Source of the DNA: a candidate division TM6 bacterium GW2011_GWF2_37_49 | GTDB lineage: Bacteria > Babelota > Babeliae > Babelales > RVW-14 | DNA: 64,000 bases | Direction: 5' to 3' | Assembly (NCBI GenBank): GCA_000989955.1 | Contig: LBTE01000001.1 | Location: 124,001 to 188,000, forward strand | Shown: positions 1-8,765 of the stretch, piece after piece | Position numbering within the stretch: the stretch's first letter is position 1 | Layout of the letters: each line of letters begins with the position of its first letter | Position numbers and translations under genes: made by a program | The notes under the pieces: model-generated | Told to the model about the DNA's origin: nothing | What the model saw: the letters and a program-made list of their open reading frames with translations, nothing else | The model's database searches: none

Positions 1-1900
1 GGGACTTCAAAAATATTTGTCTGATTTCGATATTTTGAATTTTGTGAATAACTGGCAGCGCTGGCCCAAGAATTCGTACACCAAGATTTAGACTTTGATT
101 AATATCATTCAAAAAAGCGGCCACCTCGGCTGCTTCTTGATCAAGTAACACCGAATCATCGTTGCGCAACTCGACTTGCGCAAGTCGACAAAACGGTGGA
201 TATAAAATTTCTTGTCTAATTAACGATTCATTCGTGCAAAAATCGATGTAATCAATTTCATTCAAAAAATCGAAAATTTTATGATCTTGGACTGCCTGTA
301 TTATTACACGACTGTGATTATGCATCCGACCTGCACGGCCCGCAACTTGAATCAATTGCTGCAGCGTCGATTCACACGCATTATAAAAAGGCATGTGTAG
401 GCTAACGTCGGCCCAGAGCACCCCAACCAATGTTACGCCCGGAAAATGGTAACCCTTGGTTATTGTCTGCGTACCAATCAAAATATCTATTTCTCCCTTT
501 TCAAACATCTCAACAGTCTTGTGCCAGTCTCGCTGCTTGCTGGTGGTGTCAAGGTCTGCTCGAGCAATTCTGGCTTTGGGAAACAGGTCCTGAAAAATAT
601 TGACCGCTTGCTGCGTGCCTATGCCTTTTTTTAAAAAATCTTTTGAGCCAGCACCGCAATCTGGGCAAGCATTGGGCACAATCTTTGAAAAGCCGCAATA
701 ATGACAGCGCAAAGTGCCAGTCGAAAGCTGGCTGTCGGCATGCAATGTCAAACTTACCGAGCAATGCGGGCAATTGAATATGAATCCACAATTTTTGCAT
801 TGAATAAAAAAGCTGTAGCCACGTCGGTTAAGATATATCATCGCTTGCTCACCACGCTCCAAACACTTATCAACAGCAACGTCCAGCTCACGAGAAACCC
901 AAAAACTTCTACGTTTCTGATACCGCTGCGAATTTAAAATAACTTTTGTAACAAGCGGAAAACTGCCTTTAAATCGCCTTGTTATACGAAATAAGGTCCA
1001 GCCATTCTTTGCAACGTTATGCAACGACGTCAGTGACGGGGTGGCAGAACCCATCAAAATTGGAATTTTATAAATACTGGCACGCCAAAGCGCGACTTCC
1101 TTGCTGTTAAGGCGCGGATGTTTCTTCTCAACAAACCCATTTTCATGTTCTTCGTCAATGATTATCATGCCAAGATTGTTAATCGGAAGCATTACCGGCA
1201 TATGCACGCCTATAACAAGAACTGGAAGGCCTTTTAGTAAAGAGTTCCACAATAAACGGCGTTCAGCAATTTTTGTGGCGGAGTGAAAGCCAAAGATCTG
1301 AACATCGGGCAGCTGAGCTTTTAGTATGCGCTCGAACTGAAGACTCAGCGAGACTTCTGGCAAAAGCATCAAAACACTTTTATTGTTGGTCACACACTCT
1401 TTAATCAAGGCCTTGTAAACCTCGGTTTTGCCTGAACCTGTGACACCGTGCAAAAGAGTTGGCTTATATTCTGAATTTTTGATAAATGGCGTGAGATGGT
1501 CAACGACCTGAGCCTGTTCTTGCGTAAGCTCAACTTTTGGTTGCTGGCTTAAATCCTCATCCACCGAAAACAAATCAGCTTTGCTTTCTTTTTTATCACC
1601 CAAAAACCCCCTGATTCGCTGAAAAAAATGTAGTGGATGGGTGAAATAAAAACCGGATATTTTATTGATAAATTCAACAAATCTGGCATCAGCCGGGAAA
1701 TTGCCGACCTCTATAATCTCTTTAACATCAAAGGCTGCTTCAAATTTGGGTTTAAGCGCTACAACGTAGGCTAGATGAGTACTCGTCTTCAGAGGTACCC
1801 TCACAAGCGTGCCAATGCCAACCTGATACTGAATTACTGCAGGCACTCTGTAAGTCAAATATTTCTGAAATCCGTTTAAAAGCAAAACATCGGCATACAT
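1..1900 (-). CDS. priA: Primosomal protein N' (replication restart helicase PriA), 3' end cut by window edge
   Basis: The reading frame stays open from the ATG at 1900 to the window edge, giving 633 residues of a family that usually has about 730. PriA is a 3'-5' DNA helicase that reloads the replisome at stalled forks. The N-terminus (MYADVLLLNGFQKYLTYRVP) matches the 3'-end-binding domain. The Walker A motif GVTGSGKTEVY lies near 1440, followed by a DEEH Walker B box near 1160. A zinc-binding block of paired CxxC motifs (CKNC, CPHC, CHYC, CPDC) lies near 800-650, and the helicase motif TKGYHFPGVTLVGVL near 460-420. I checked that Walker A and the TKGYHFP motif share the frame of the start, so no frameshift is visible. 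The acyltransferase gene lies 11 nt upstream on the same strand. No good Shine-Dalgarno sequence is seen. The missing part is the C-terminus. Confidence 0.96.
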   Translation of the reverse strand, partial: MYADVLLLNGFQKYLTYRVPAVIQYQVGIGTLVRVPLKTSTHLAYVVALKPKFEAAFDVKEIIEVGNFPADARFVEFINKISGFYFTHPLHFFQRIRGFLGDKKESKADLFSVDEDLSQQPKVELTQEQAQVVDHLTPFIKNSEYKPTLLHGVTGSGKTEVYKALIKECVTNNKSVLMLLPEVSLSLQFERILKAQLPDVQIFGFHSATKIAERRLLWNSLLKGLPVLVIGVHMPVMLPINNLGMIIIDEEHENGFVEKKHPRLNSKEVALWRASIYKIPILMGSATPSLTSLHNVAKNGWTLFRITRRFKGSFPLVTKVILNSQRYQKRRSFWVSRELDVAVDKCLERGEQAMIYLNRRGYSFFIQCKNCGFIFNCPHCSVSLTLHADSQLSTGTLRCHYCGFSKIVPNACPDCGAGSKDFLKKGIGTQQAVNIFQDLFPKARIARADLDTTSKQRDWHKTVEMFEKGEIDILIGTQTITKGYHFPGVTLVGVLWADVSLHMPFYNACESTLQQLIQVAGRAGRMHNHSRVIIQAVQDHKIFDFLNEIDYIDFCTNESLIRQEILYPPFCRLAQVELRNDDSVLLDQEAAEVAAFLNDINQSLNLGVRILGPALPVIHKIQNIEIRQIFLKS

Positions 1901-1911
1901 AAAAATTTTAA

Positions 1912-2508
1912 TCAAACTTTTTTTGGGCTATGAACTTTTATCATTATTTTACTGAACGGCAGCGGAATTTCGAACTGATCCCAGCTTTTTTTGAATTTTA
2001 TTTTCCACGTAGAAGAGCATTCAACGAAATAAAGTGGCACATCAGCCGTTTTTGCCAAAAATGTAACACCTGGCTTTAATTCAAAGGCAGGCCCACGAGA
2101 GCCATCGCCAACAATGCAAAGCTGTTGTCCATCTTTTAATATTTTTACAGCTTGGCGCGTAAGTAATATTGGATTTTTGAATGACGAGCCATAAATAATA
2201 TTGAATCCTAATCTTTCTAGCACATACCCTGCAAATTGCCCATCTTTGCTTGAACTAACAATACAGCTTTGCCCATTTCTAAACTTATAAAAAAAGAAAA
2301 AACCAGCTACAATTTGTTGATGCCACAAATAAAAAACTCCATTGTTTTTGGAAAAAGGAATCTGTACCCCATCATCAAAAACAACATCTATGCGATATGT
2401 CATGATTGCAATACGCGCTAAGCGGTAGAGCACCTTTTTAACCAAAATAGTTAAAAATTTACTATTTTTTACACTTTTTATGATAGGCTTGAAAATATTA
2501 AATTTCAT
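1912..2508 (-). CDS. DUF374 family lysophospholipid-acyltransferase-like protein
   Basis: 198 residues. The protein belongs to the DUF374 branch of the LPLAT acyltransferase superfamily. Visible motifs are WHQQ (residues 62-65, the histidine box), SSSKDGQ (85-91), LGFNIIYGSS (100-109) and GDGSRGPAFELKPGV (134-148, the substrate-binding GxRGP element). The N-terminal 40 residues are basic and hydrophobic, consistent with membrane association. DUF374 genes are often near lipid A or Kdo genes, so an acyl transfer in envelope lipid synthesis is likely, but the substrate cannot be read from sequence. It lies just upstream of priA on the same strand and may share its transcript. Confidence 0.8.
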   Translation of the reverse strand: MKFNIFKPIIKSVKNSKFLTILVKKVLYRLARIAIMTYRIDVVFDDGVQIPFSKNNGVFYLWHQQIVAGFFFFYKFRNGQSCIVSSSKDGQFAGYVLERLGFNIIYGSSFKNPILLTRQAVKILKDGQQLCIVGDGSRGPAFELKPGVTFLAKTADVPLYFVECSSTWKIKFKKSWDQFEIPLPFSKIMIKVHSPKKV

Positions 2509-2625
2509 TAGAATAAAGCCTTAAATACAGCAAAAAAGATTTATAAACCAACACAGATGTAGTGAATGATATTAAATTTTTTAGTAAAAAGTAAGCGCTA
2601 ACCTAAAATTTGACAGGTTTCAAAA

Positions 2626-5229
2626 ATGCATACCGACAATAATTTTAAAGTATACAAAAAAATACTTAATAATGGGCTAACTATTTTAGTTAAGCCTCAA
2701 CATAACATACCACGAGTAGAATCGCATATTTGGTATAATGTTGGCGCAAAAAATGAAGAACTTGGCGCAAAGGGTATAACACATTTGATCGAACACATGC
2801 TATTCAAGGGCACAAAAAACCTTTCAGAATCTGACATCAACCTAATTTCACACAAACTATTGGGATATGCAAACGCATTTACATCACATGATTCAACATC
2901 TTACACATTTCGCATGCCAAGTAACGCATGGGAAGAGTCCTTGGCAATATTTGCCGAATGCATGCAAAATGCCACATTTAAAGAAGATGTGCTTGCCTCA
3001 GAGATTAAGGCTGTGATAGAGGAATTTGGCATGTATCAAGAAGACTATCAAAATCAATTGATAGAAAATTTGATTGCAGCAATTTGGCCAGAACATCCAT
3101 ATCACACACCAGTACTTGGAACAAAATACGATTTATACTCAACTTCATCAAAAAAATTGCTGTCCTACTACAAAAAACATTATCATCCACAAAACGCAAC
3201 CTTAATAATTGTCGGCGATGTAAAAGCAAGCGAAGTCTTTGAGAAGACAGAAAAATATTTTGGTAAAATCAAAAGCCCATCCGACTATAAAAAGCAAGAT
3301 AATCACTTTATATCAGATGTTTGCTCCAAAACTGTTAAACTGTTTCGCGATGTAAAAATTCCATGGTGCTGCTACGCGTACCAAATTCCTGGCTTTTCTG
3401 CTGGGCAAAATTACATTTTTGATTCAGCAAATCTATTGCTTGCCAACGGCAACAATTCCAGGCTTCACAGAAGACTCGTTAGTCAAACACAGCTAGCAGT
3501 AGAAGTTGGCAGCCTTGTTTATGAATTTAATGAAAATAGTCTTCTTTTAATATTTGTATATCCACAAAAAGCTAACTCCATACCTGAAATTGAAACAATA
3601 ATTACTGACGAAATCAAAAAGTTACAAAGCAGAAATGTCACAAGCTGGGAGTTTGAAACCGCTAAAAAGAAAATTTTGCTTGATTACGCAAGTTTATTGG
3701 AAGATCTTGAAAAACAGGCAACTTTGATTGGTAACTTTTACATGACAACTAAAGATGAAAATTATCTTGAAAAATATTTAGACAAAATTAAGTCTTTAAC
3801 ACCCAAAGATATAGCATCGGTTTTTAAAAAATATTTTGACATTCATGATCAGCACAAGGGCTATCTTTTACCTGTCGATAAAATTAGTGCACAAAAATTG
3901 CACACCATTCAAGAAAAAAACAATGCACTTGACCAGGAGCTGCTTAAAAAATTTGATCGTAAAACACCTGTTGAGCAAGGTAAATGGGCAAACAATGTAA
4001 AGCCATGCTCAATGCAAAAATTTGAATATCCAAAACCAACAACTTTTACTCTGCCAAACGGTCTTGACGTAACATTTTACAACAATACTCAAACGCCTGG
4101 AATTTCAGCCATTTTGAGCTTTAAAGCAAACTCGAATTATGATACTCCAGAACTTAGCGGCCTCTTCGTATTTTTATTACGTCATCTGATGGATCAGACA
4201 AATAAATATTCAAGCGAAGAGCTGCACAGAGCCCTTGAGTCAAACGGGGTTTTCATTACAAATGCAAACGATGTTTTAACGTTGAAATGTTTGAGTGAAA
4301 ATTTTGAAAAGGCATTATATTTTCTTCAACACATCCTGACCAATCCATCATTTGATAAAAAATCTATAGAAAAAATAAAAAAACAGACAATCAACGAACT
4401 TACCGAATACTGGGATACACCAATCGAATTTATTGAACAGTTAGCCAAGGAACATATTTATCAACAACACCCGTACAGCAAAAATCCGATTGGAACACTG
4501 CAAAGCATTGATTTGATTTCAGCTAAAGATTTACGTGATTGTTACAAAAAGCATATAACCCCTGCCAAGGCCAACCTTGTTGTAGTCGGAGATTTAAGGA
4601 GCATTAATATAGAATCTGTGATAAAACGTAATATAGGCTGCTGGACGGGAAGCAGCGCATCTGAATTAATTTTTCCAGAATTTACACCGCCAAAACCAAA
4701 AAATATCAATCTTCCATTAAAAAGAGACCAGGTAGTCTTGGCGCTTACTGCTCCATCTATATCTCGTAAAGATAAAAACTTTAACACAATGGCAATCATT
4801 GATGTAATTTTGACAGGCGGCGCTGGATATTCATCAAGTTCACGACTCTTCGATTTACGTGAAAAATACGGATTATTTTACGCTATCGGAGGATCTTTAC
4901 TCTACAATTCAAAAGAAGAACCAGGAATTATGTTAATTAAAACCCTGATTTCTTACGATAAAGTAAACTTAGCAAAAAAATTGATCTTAAGCTGCATTGA
5001 TGACTTTGGAAAAAATGGTGTAACAATTGATGAATTTGAAAACGCCAAAAAGATGATCCTGTCAGGCAATATTGAACATTTTGAAAGCAATTTAAAAATG
5101 GCCGCAACTCTTCTATTTTTAAAAAATTTTAAAATGAGTGCGAATTTATTTGACAAAATGGGGGCCTTATTTTCTATAATAAAGATAGGAGATGTGAATA
5201 AATTAGTAAAAGTTGTAGGTTTTCTATAA
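2626..5229 (+). CDS. M16 family zinc metallopeptidase, two-domain single chain
   Basis: 867 residues. The inverted zinc motif HLIEH lies at residues 53-57 and the downstream glutamate of the zinc site (AVIEEFGMYQED) about 75 residues later, as in pitrilysin/PqqL/insulysin peptidases. The second half repeats the M16 fold; the equivalent position reads LLRHLMDQT without an HxxEH, so it is the usual inactive clamshell half. Many bacteria encode the two halves as separate proteins; here they are fused. There is no signal peptide (MHTDNNFKVYKK start), so a cytoplasmic role in degrading peptides is likely. The sense strand is C-rich rather than G-rich (for example 15 C and 6 G in 4021-4080), as expected for a gene on the lagging strand left of the proposed origin. 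Confidence 0.9.
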   Translation: MHTDNNFKVYKKILNNGLTILVKPQHNIPRVESHIWYNVGAKNEELGAKGITHLIEHMLFKGTKNLSESDINLISHKLLGYANAFTSHDSTSYTFRMPSNAWEESLAIFAECMQNATFKEDVLASEIKAVIEEFGMYQEDYQNQLIENLIAAIWPEHPYHTPVLGTKYDLYSTSSKKLLSYYKKHYHPQNATLIIVGDVKASEVFEKTEKYFGKIKSPSDYKKQDNHFISDVCSKTVKLFRDVKIPWCCYAYQIPGFSAGQNYIFDSANLLLANGNNSRLHRRLVSQTQLAVEVGSLVYEFNENSLLLIFVYPQKANSIPEIETIITDEIKKLQSRNVTSWEFETAKKKILLDYASLLEDLEKQATLIGNFYMTTKDENYLEKYLDKIKSLTPKDIASVFKKYFDIHDQHKGYLLPVDKISAQKLHTIQEKNNALDQELLKKFDRKTPVEQGKWANNVKPCSMQKFEYPKPTTFTLPNGLDVTFYNNTQTPGISAILSFKANSNYDTPELSGLFVFLLRHLMDQTNKYSSEELHRALESNGVFITNANDVLTLKCLSENFEKALYFLQHILTNPSFDKKSIEKIKKQTINELTEYWDTPIEFIEQLAKEHIYQQHPYSKNPIGTLQSIDLISAKDLRDCYKKHITPAKANLVVVGDLRSINIESVIKRNIGCWTGSSASELIFPEFTPPKPKNINLPLKRDQVVLALTAPSISRKDKNFNTMAIIDVILTGGAGYSSSSRLFDLREKYGLFYAIGGSLLYNSKEEPGIMLIKTLISYDKVNLAKKLILSCIDDFGKNGVTIDEFENAKKMILSGNIEHFESNLKMAATLLFLKNFKMSANLFDKMGALFSIIKIGDVNKLVKVVGFL

Positions 5230-5288
5230 TTACTGTTGGTCGGGCTAGCTAAATCAAGCAATGCCCATAAAGGAGTAAGGAGAATAAC

Positions 5289-5447
5289 ATGGCAGTCAAA
5301 AAGGCAGCGAAGAAAAAAGTGGTCAAAAAGGCCGCGAAGAAAAAAGTAGCTAAAAAGGCAACCAAAAAAGTTGTTGCCAAAAAGGTAGCTAAAAAGGCAG
5401 CTAAGAAAGTTGTTGCCAAAAAAGTAAGTATGCGTACGGTAAAATAA
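5289..5447 (+). CDS. Histone H1-like Lys/Ala-rich mini-protein
   Basis: 52 residues: start MAVKKAAKKKVVKKAAKKK and then more KKVAKKA / KKVVAKK units, ending in SMRTVK. Roughly half the residues are lysine and nearly all others are Ala or Val. This resembles the C-terminal tail of histone H1 and of bacterial H1-like proteins (chlamydial Hc1/Hc2, AlgP), which coat and compact DNA. A good Shine-Dalgarno sequence (AAGGAGTAAGGAG) precedes the ATG, and a strong hairpin terminator follows 22 nt after the stop, both arguing that this is a real gene. It lacks any globular domain. The likely role is nucleoid compaction; it could also neutralise RNA. Confidence 0.82.
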   Translation: MAVKKAAKKKVVKKAAKKKVAKKATKKVVAKKVAKKAAKKVVAKKVSMRTVK

Positions 5448-5468
5448 CATCGTAACGCAAAAAGCAAA

Positions 5469-5503
5469 CTAAAAAAGCGATCCAGACTGGATCGCTTTTT
5501 TAG
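5469..5503 (+). terminator. Rho-independent terminator after the H1-like gene
   Basis: Near-perfect palindrome: AAAAAAGCGATCCAG is mirrored as CTGGATCGCTTTTTT. A GC-rich stem is flanked by an A-tract and a T-tract, so it should work on either strand. Confidence 0.9.
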
Positions 5504-5552
5504 TTTGACAAAACCTTTTTCTTTTCATAAAGTCAATAACTCTTTGGGAATA

Positions 5553-5561
5553 TGGTATTAT
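5553..5561 (+). promoter_or_regulatory. Possible extended -10 promoter for ndk
   Basis: TGGTATTAT resembles an extended -10 element (TGn followed by TATTAT) and lies 27 nt before the ndk ATG, downstream of the preceding terminator. No convincing -35 at 17 bp. A TTGACA occurs at 5505-5510, but it has no good -10 partner. Confidence 0.35.
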
Positions 5562-5588
5562 TTAACTTTTTTTTTATAGGGGTTTCTA

Positions 5589-6110
5589 ATGTTTGTACCA
5601 AATAAATCCGTAAACTGGATTTTGATTGCCGGAATAGTCGGGGTTGTAGCAATTGCCTCTTTTTGGCTCTTTAAATGTAAATTTTGCAGAGGCCCAAAAA
5701 TTGAACGCACTCTTGCAATAATAAAGCCTGATGCAGTAGCTGCAGGTAACAGCGGCAAAATCATTGATAAAATAGAACAGTCTGGGTTCAAAATTGTTGG
5801 CATGAAAAAAATTGATCTAACAAAAGAAAAGGCTGAAGTCTTTTATGCCGTACACAAAGAAAAGCCTTTCTTTAATGATTTGGTACAATTCATGATATCT
5901 GGATCAGTTGTTGTACTGATTCTTGAAAAAGAAAGCGCTATCCAGGCTTGGAGAGATTTGATGGGAGCTACAGATCCACAAAAAGCCGACAATGAATCAT
6001 TGAGAAAAACATTCGGAACCGATTTGACGAAGAATGCAGTTCATGGCTCAGACAGCGAAGAAAGCGCAAAAATTGAAATAACCAAAATGTTTCCAGATTT
6101 GATGCAATAA
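5589..6110 (+). CDS. ndk: Nucleoside diphosphate kinase with N-terminal membrane anchor
   Basis: 173 residues against about 140 for a normal Ndk. The kinase domain begins at about residue 38 (IERTLAIIKPDAV) and carries the phospho-histidine motif NAVHGSDS with His152. Ndk transfers the gamma phosphate of ATP to other NDPs. The first 35 residues add a hydrophobic segment (residues 10-28, WILIAGIVGVVAIASFWLF) followed by KCKFCRG. No methionine lies between this segment and the kinase domain, so an alternative start does not remove it. Positive charges after the helix suggest N-out/C-in topology with the kinase in the cytoplasm. It is a single-gene unit between two terminators. Confidence 0.93.
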   Translation: MFVPNKSVNWILIAGIVGVVAIASFWLFKCKFCRGPKIERTLAIIKPDAVAAGNSGKIIDKIEQSGFKIVGMKKIDLTKEKAEVFYAVHKEKPFFNDLVQFMISGSVVVLILEKESAIQAWRDLMGATDPQKADNESLRKTFGTDLTKNAVHGSDSEESAKIEITKMFPDLMQ

Positions 6111-6125
6111 AATATCCTCAGCTAT

Positions 6126-6170
6126 AAAAAAAAGCGGTAGCGAATTATATAACTCGCTACCGCTTTTTTA
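6126..6170. terminator. Bidirectional terminator between ndk and clpB
   Basis: An A-tract followed by AGCGGTAGCGA is mirrored by TCGCTACCGCT and a T-tract, with a short AT loop. It sits between convergent genes and can serve both. Confidence 0.92.
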
Positions 6171-6181
6171 TGTGTTAATTT

Positions 6182-8299
6182 TTAAATTATAACGATGCTA
6201 TCGTCTTTCGCATCAATTTTAAAATGCTTTTTATCCTGATATTTCAAAATTTCAATCGCAAGTTGGCTAACTACATAATTTTGAATAGCTCTTTTTAAAG
6301 GACGTGCGCCAAACTCTTGTTGAAAGCCAACATCTGCAATAAAATCCAATGCCGCATTTGTAAACTCAACTACTATGCCACCTTCTTTCATTCGATCGTT
6401 CAAAGATGAAAGCTGGATTTTGATAATTTGAGCTACATCAGATTTATTCAACGATCTGAAGTAAATAATTTCATCAATTCTATTTAAAAACTCAGGACGA
6501 AAATACTTAAACAAAAGCTCATTTATCGACTGTTTTATTTTTTCGTTTATGCTTCCTGCATTTAAAATTAGATCTGAACCAATATTTGAAGTCATTATCA
6601 AAATACAATTTTTAAATGAGACAGTACGCCCCTGAGAATCGGTTAAATGCCCCTCATCAAGAATCTGCAAAAACATATTAAAAACATCTGAATGAGCTTT
6701 TTCAATTTCATCAAACAACACAACGCTGTAAGGGTTTTTGCGCACAGCCTCAGTCAGCTGACCGCCCTCCTCGTATCCAACGTAACCGGGAGGCGCACCA
6801 ATAAGCCGTGCCACAGCATGTTTTTCCATATACTCAGACATATCCAACCGAATCATTTTGTGTTCATCGTTAAAAAGATAATCAGCCAAGGTTTTGGCCA
6901 CCTCTGTTTTACCAACGCCAGTTGGACCAAGAAATAAAAATGAACCGATTGGCTTGTTTGGATCGCCGATACCAGAACGATGAATTCGAATAGTGTTGGC
7001 AATTTTCGTTATTGCTTCGTCTTGACCTATCACTCGCTTGTGCAGCTCGGACTCCATTTCAATTAACTTTTGGGTCTCATCCGTCTTCAATTTTTCTACT
7101 GGGACCTTTAACCAACGAGAAAGCACGAGAGCAATATCGTTTTCATCAACATCTTCTTTCATCATGTGTGTTTTCAAATTCTTAAGTTTATTTTGCTCTC
7201 CTTCCATTTTTTTATCAAGCTCTACAAGCTTGCCATACTTAATTTTGGAGGCTTTTGCATAATCGCCTTCTCGTTCGGACTGAGCAAAATCTACCTTTGC
7301 CGCCTCGATTTGAGCCTTTATTTTTTGCATCTCTTCAAGCGGCTTGCGCTCTGCCTGCCACTGTTCAATTTTTATTCGATTTGATTCTTTTAAGTCACTA
7401 AGTTCTTTATCCAACTCTTTAAGTCTGAGCTTTGATTGCTCATCTTTTTCCTTTTCTAGTGCCAGTTTTTCAATCTCAAGTTGCCGAATTTTACGATCAA
7501 GTTGGTCTAACTCTTCAGGCTTAGAATCAATAGCCATTTTTACCATGGCTGCAGCTTCATCGACTAAATCGATTGCTTTGTCTGGCAAAAATCGATCAGC
7601 AATCATGCGAGATGAAAGGGTTACAGCCTTTACCAAAGCCTGATCTTTTATTCGTATTCCGTGATGCAACTCGTAGCGCTCTTTAAGCCCACGTAAAATA
7701 GAAATCGCATCTTCAACTGTTGGCTCCTCAATCAAAACTTTTTGAAATCTACGCTCAAGTGCAGCATCTTTTTCTATATATTTTTTGTATTCAACAATCG
7801 TTGTAGCTCCAACACAGTGCAAAATACCTCTTGCAAGCGCAGGTTTAAGCAAATTAGAGGCATCCATCCCGCCGTTGGTAGCTCCAGCACCAACAAGCAT
7901 ATGAAGCTCATCTATGAAAAGAATGATGCCGTTGGAATCTTTTTCTATTGCTTCTAAAATCGATTTTAAACGCTCTTCAAATTCGCCACGGTATTTTGTT
8001 CCGGCAATCAATGAACCTAGGTCCAAGGCTAAAATTTTTCGTTTTTGGAGGCTTTCCGGAACATCATTGTCTATTATTCGTTGAGCAATACCCTCGACGA
8101 TTGCAGTTTTACCAACTCCAGGGTCTCCAACAAGAACTGGATTGTTTTTTGTTCTACGCGAAAGAATCTGCACCACGCGCCGTATTTCATCGTTTCTGCC
8201 AATAACAGGATCAAGTTTGCCTTCGCTAGCCAACTTTGTCAGGTCTTTGCAATATTTTTCAAGAACTTGATAAGAGCTTTCTGCATTCTGATTTTTCAC
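6182..8299 (-). CDS. clpB: ATP-dependent disaggregase ClpB lacking the N-terminal domain
   Basis: About 705 residues from the preferred start. ClpB is a hexameric AAA+ unfoldase that rescues aggregated proteins with DnaK. The order is NBD1 (Walker [10 protein letters not shown], Walker [10 protein letters not shown]), a long charged coiled-coil M domain, NBD2 (Walker [10 protein letters not shown], Walker [10 protein letters not shown]) and the C-terminal domain. The roughly 145-residue Clp_N domain is absent; the protein starts just before the NBD1 entry ([16 protein letters not shown]). I prefer the GTG at 8299 because it follows an ideal ribosome-binding site (GGAGGGGAAGC). The frame stays open to a GTG at 8374 without a good site. 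Upstream DNA holds only palindromic repeats, so the N domain is not merely frameshifted away. Confidence 0.95.
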   Translation of the reverse strand: MKNQNAESSYQVLEKYCKDLTKLASEGKLDPVIGRNDEIRRVVQILSRRTKNNPVLVGDPGVGKTAIVEGIAQRIIDNDVPESLQKRKILALDLGSLIAGTKYRGEFEERLKSILEAIEKDSNGIILFIDELHMLVGAGATNGGMDASNLLKPALARGILHCVGATTIVEYKKYIEKDAALERRFQKVLIEEPTVEDAISILRGLKERYELHHGIRIKDQALVKAVTLSSRMIADRFLPDKAIDLVDEAAAMVKMAIDSKPEELDQLDRKIRQLEIEKLALEKEKDEQSKLRLKELDKELSDLKESNRIKIEQWQAERKPLEEMQKIKAQIEAAKVDFAQSEREGDYAKASKIKYGKLVELDKKMEGEQNKLKNLKTHMMKEDVDENDIALVLSRWLKVPVEKLKTDETQKLIEMESELHKRVIGQDEAITKIANTIRIHRSGIGDPNKPIGSFLFLGPTGVGKTEVAKTLADYLFNDEHKMIRLDMSEYMEKHAVARLIGAPPGYVGYEEGGQLTEAVRKNPYSVVLFDEIEKAHSDVFNMFLQILDEGHLTDSQGRTVSFKNCILIMTSNIGSDLILNAGSINEKIKQSINELLFKYFRPEFLNRIDEIIYFRSLNKSDVAQIIKIQLSSLNDRMKEGGIVVEFTNAALDFIADVGFQQEFGARPLKRAIQNYVVSQLAIEILKYQDKKHFKIDAKDDSIVII

Positions 8300-8453
8300 A
8301 GCTTCCCCTCCACGCAAATTTTTAACCCAACTCAAAACATTTTCGTAAACAAATCCATGCTTTGCCACTCCCACAATTTTTATATATCTGATTTTACCAC
8401 AAGCAAAAAGTCGTTTAAAGATTTTCGTTTTTTATATCAGATCTCATTTGAAT

Positions 8454-8640
8454 CCGTTCGTACCCATTCGATTACGCTCGAGCTTTGCACCCGAGGGCGA
8501 ACGGGAAAATAGTAAATTCGATAAAACCCGTTTGTGGTGACACTTCGATACGATTTTTCGGCCGCTCGTCCCGAGTATTTTGCTTCGCAAAATGTATCGA
8601 GGGATGCGGCCTTCAAAATCACTCAGTGCGAGCGGTATAT
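8454..8640. repeat. Cluster of GC-rich palindromic repeats (REP-like)
   Basis: The stretch between clpB and the next gene is richer in GC and CG dinucleotides than its surroundings and holds nested hairpins: CCGTTCG at 8454-8460 mirrored by CGAACGG at 8498-8504, and ATTTTGC-TTC-GCAAAAT near 8577-8594 inside a larger CCGC...GCGG arm pair. The phrase CCCGTTTGTGGTGA at about 8527 resembles the palindrome at 58309-58355. Open frames across it look like random translation, so I read this as non-coding repeat DNA. Confidence 0.6.
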
Positions 8641-8698
8641 TTTTCATGGCAAAGTCGAAATATGGCGGAGCCAAATCCATACGAACAAAACCATACTT

Positions 8699-8750
8699 GA
8701 TTTAAATTGAGGCCGACCAGCTTTAACACTGATCGGCCTCAATTTAAATC
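8699..8750 (-). terminator. Long perfect hairpin, terminator of the 8766-9671 gene
   Basis: Two perfectly complementary 18-nt arms (8699-8716 and 8733-8750; core TTGAGGCCGA / TCGGCCTCAA) around a 16-nt loop. It lies 16 nt beyond the stop of the leftward gene at 8766. The distal arm is AT-rich rather than ending in a clean T-tract. Confidence 0.75.
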
Positions 8751-8765
8751 AATTTTATAAATCGC

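Noticed and set aside
446-937. Plus-strand open frames at the left edge
   Set aside because: They lie opposite the priA coding frame, which has its helicase and zinc motifs in this region.
2405-2435. tRNA D-arm-like phrase (CTAAGCGGTAGAGCACC) inside the acyltransferase gene
   Set aside because: No acceptor, anticodon or T arm can be formed around it; it is coding sequence.
5249-5467. Minus-strand open frame that looks like a Leu/Phe/Ala-rich membrane protein
   Set aside because: It is the antisense of the Lys/Ala-repeat gene; codons AAA/GCA read backwards give Phe/Cys/Leu. No ribosome-binding site of its own.
8437-8700. Several overlapping open frames between clpB and the next gene
   Set aside because: They overlap palindromic repeat DNA on both strands, lack ribosome-binding sites and show no family features.
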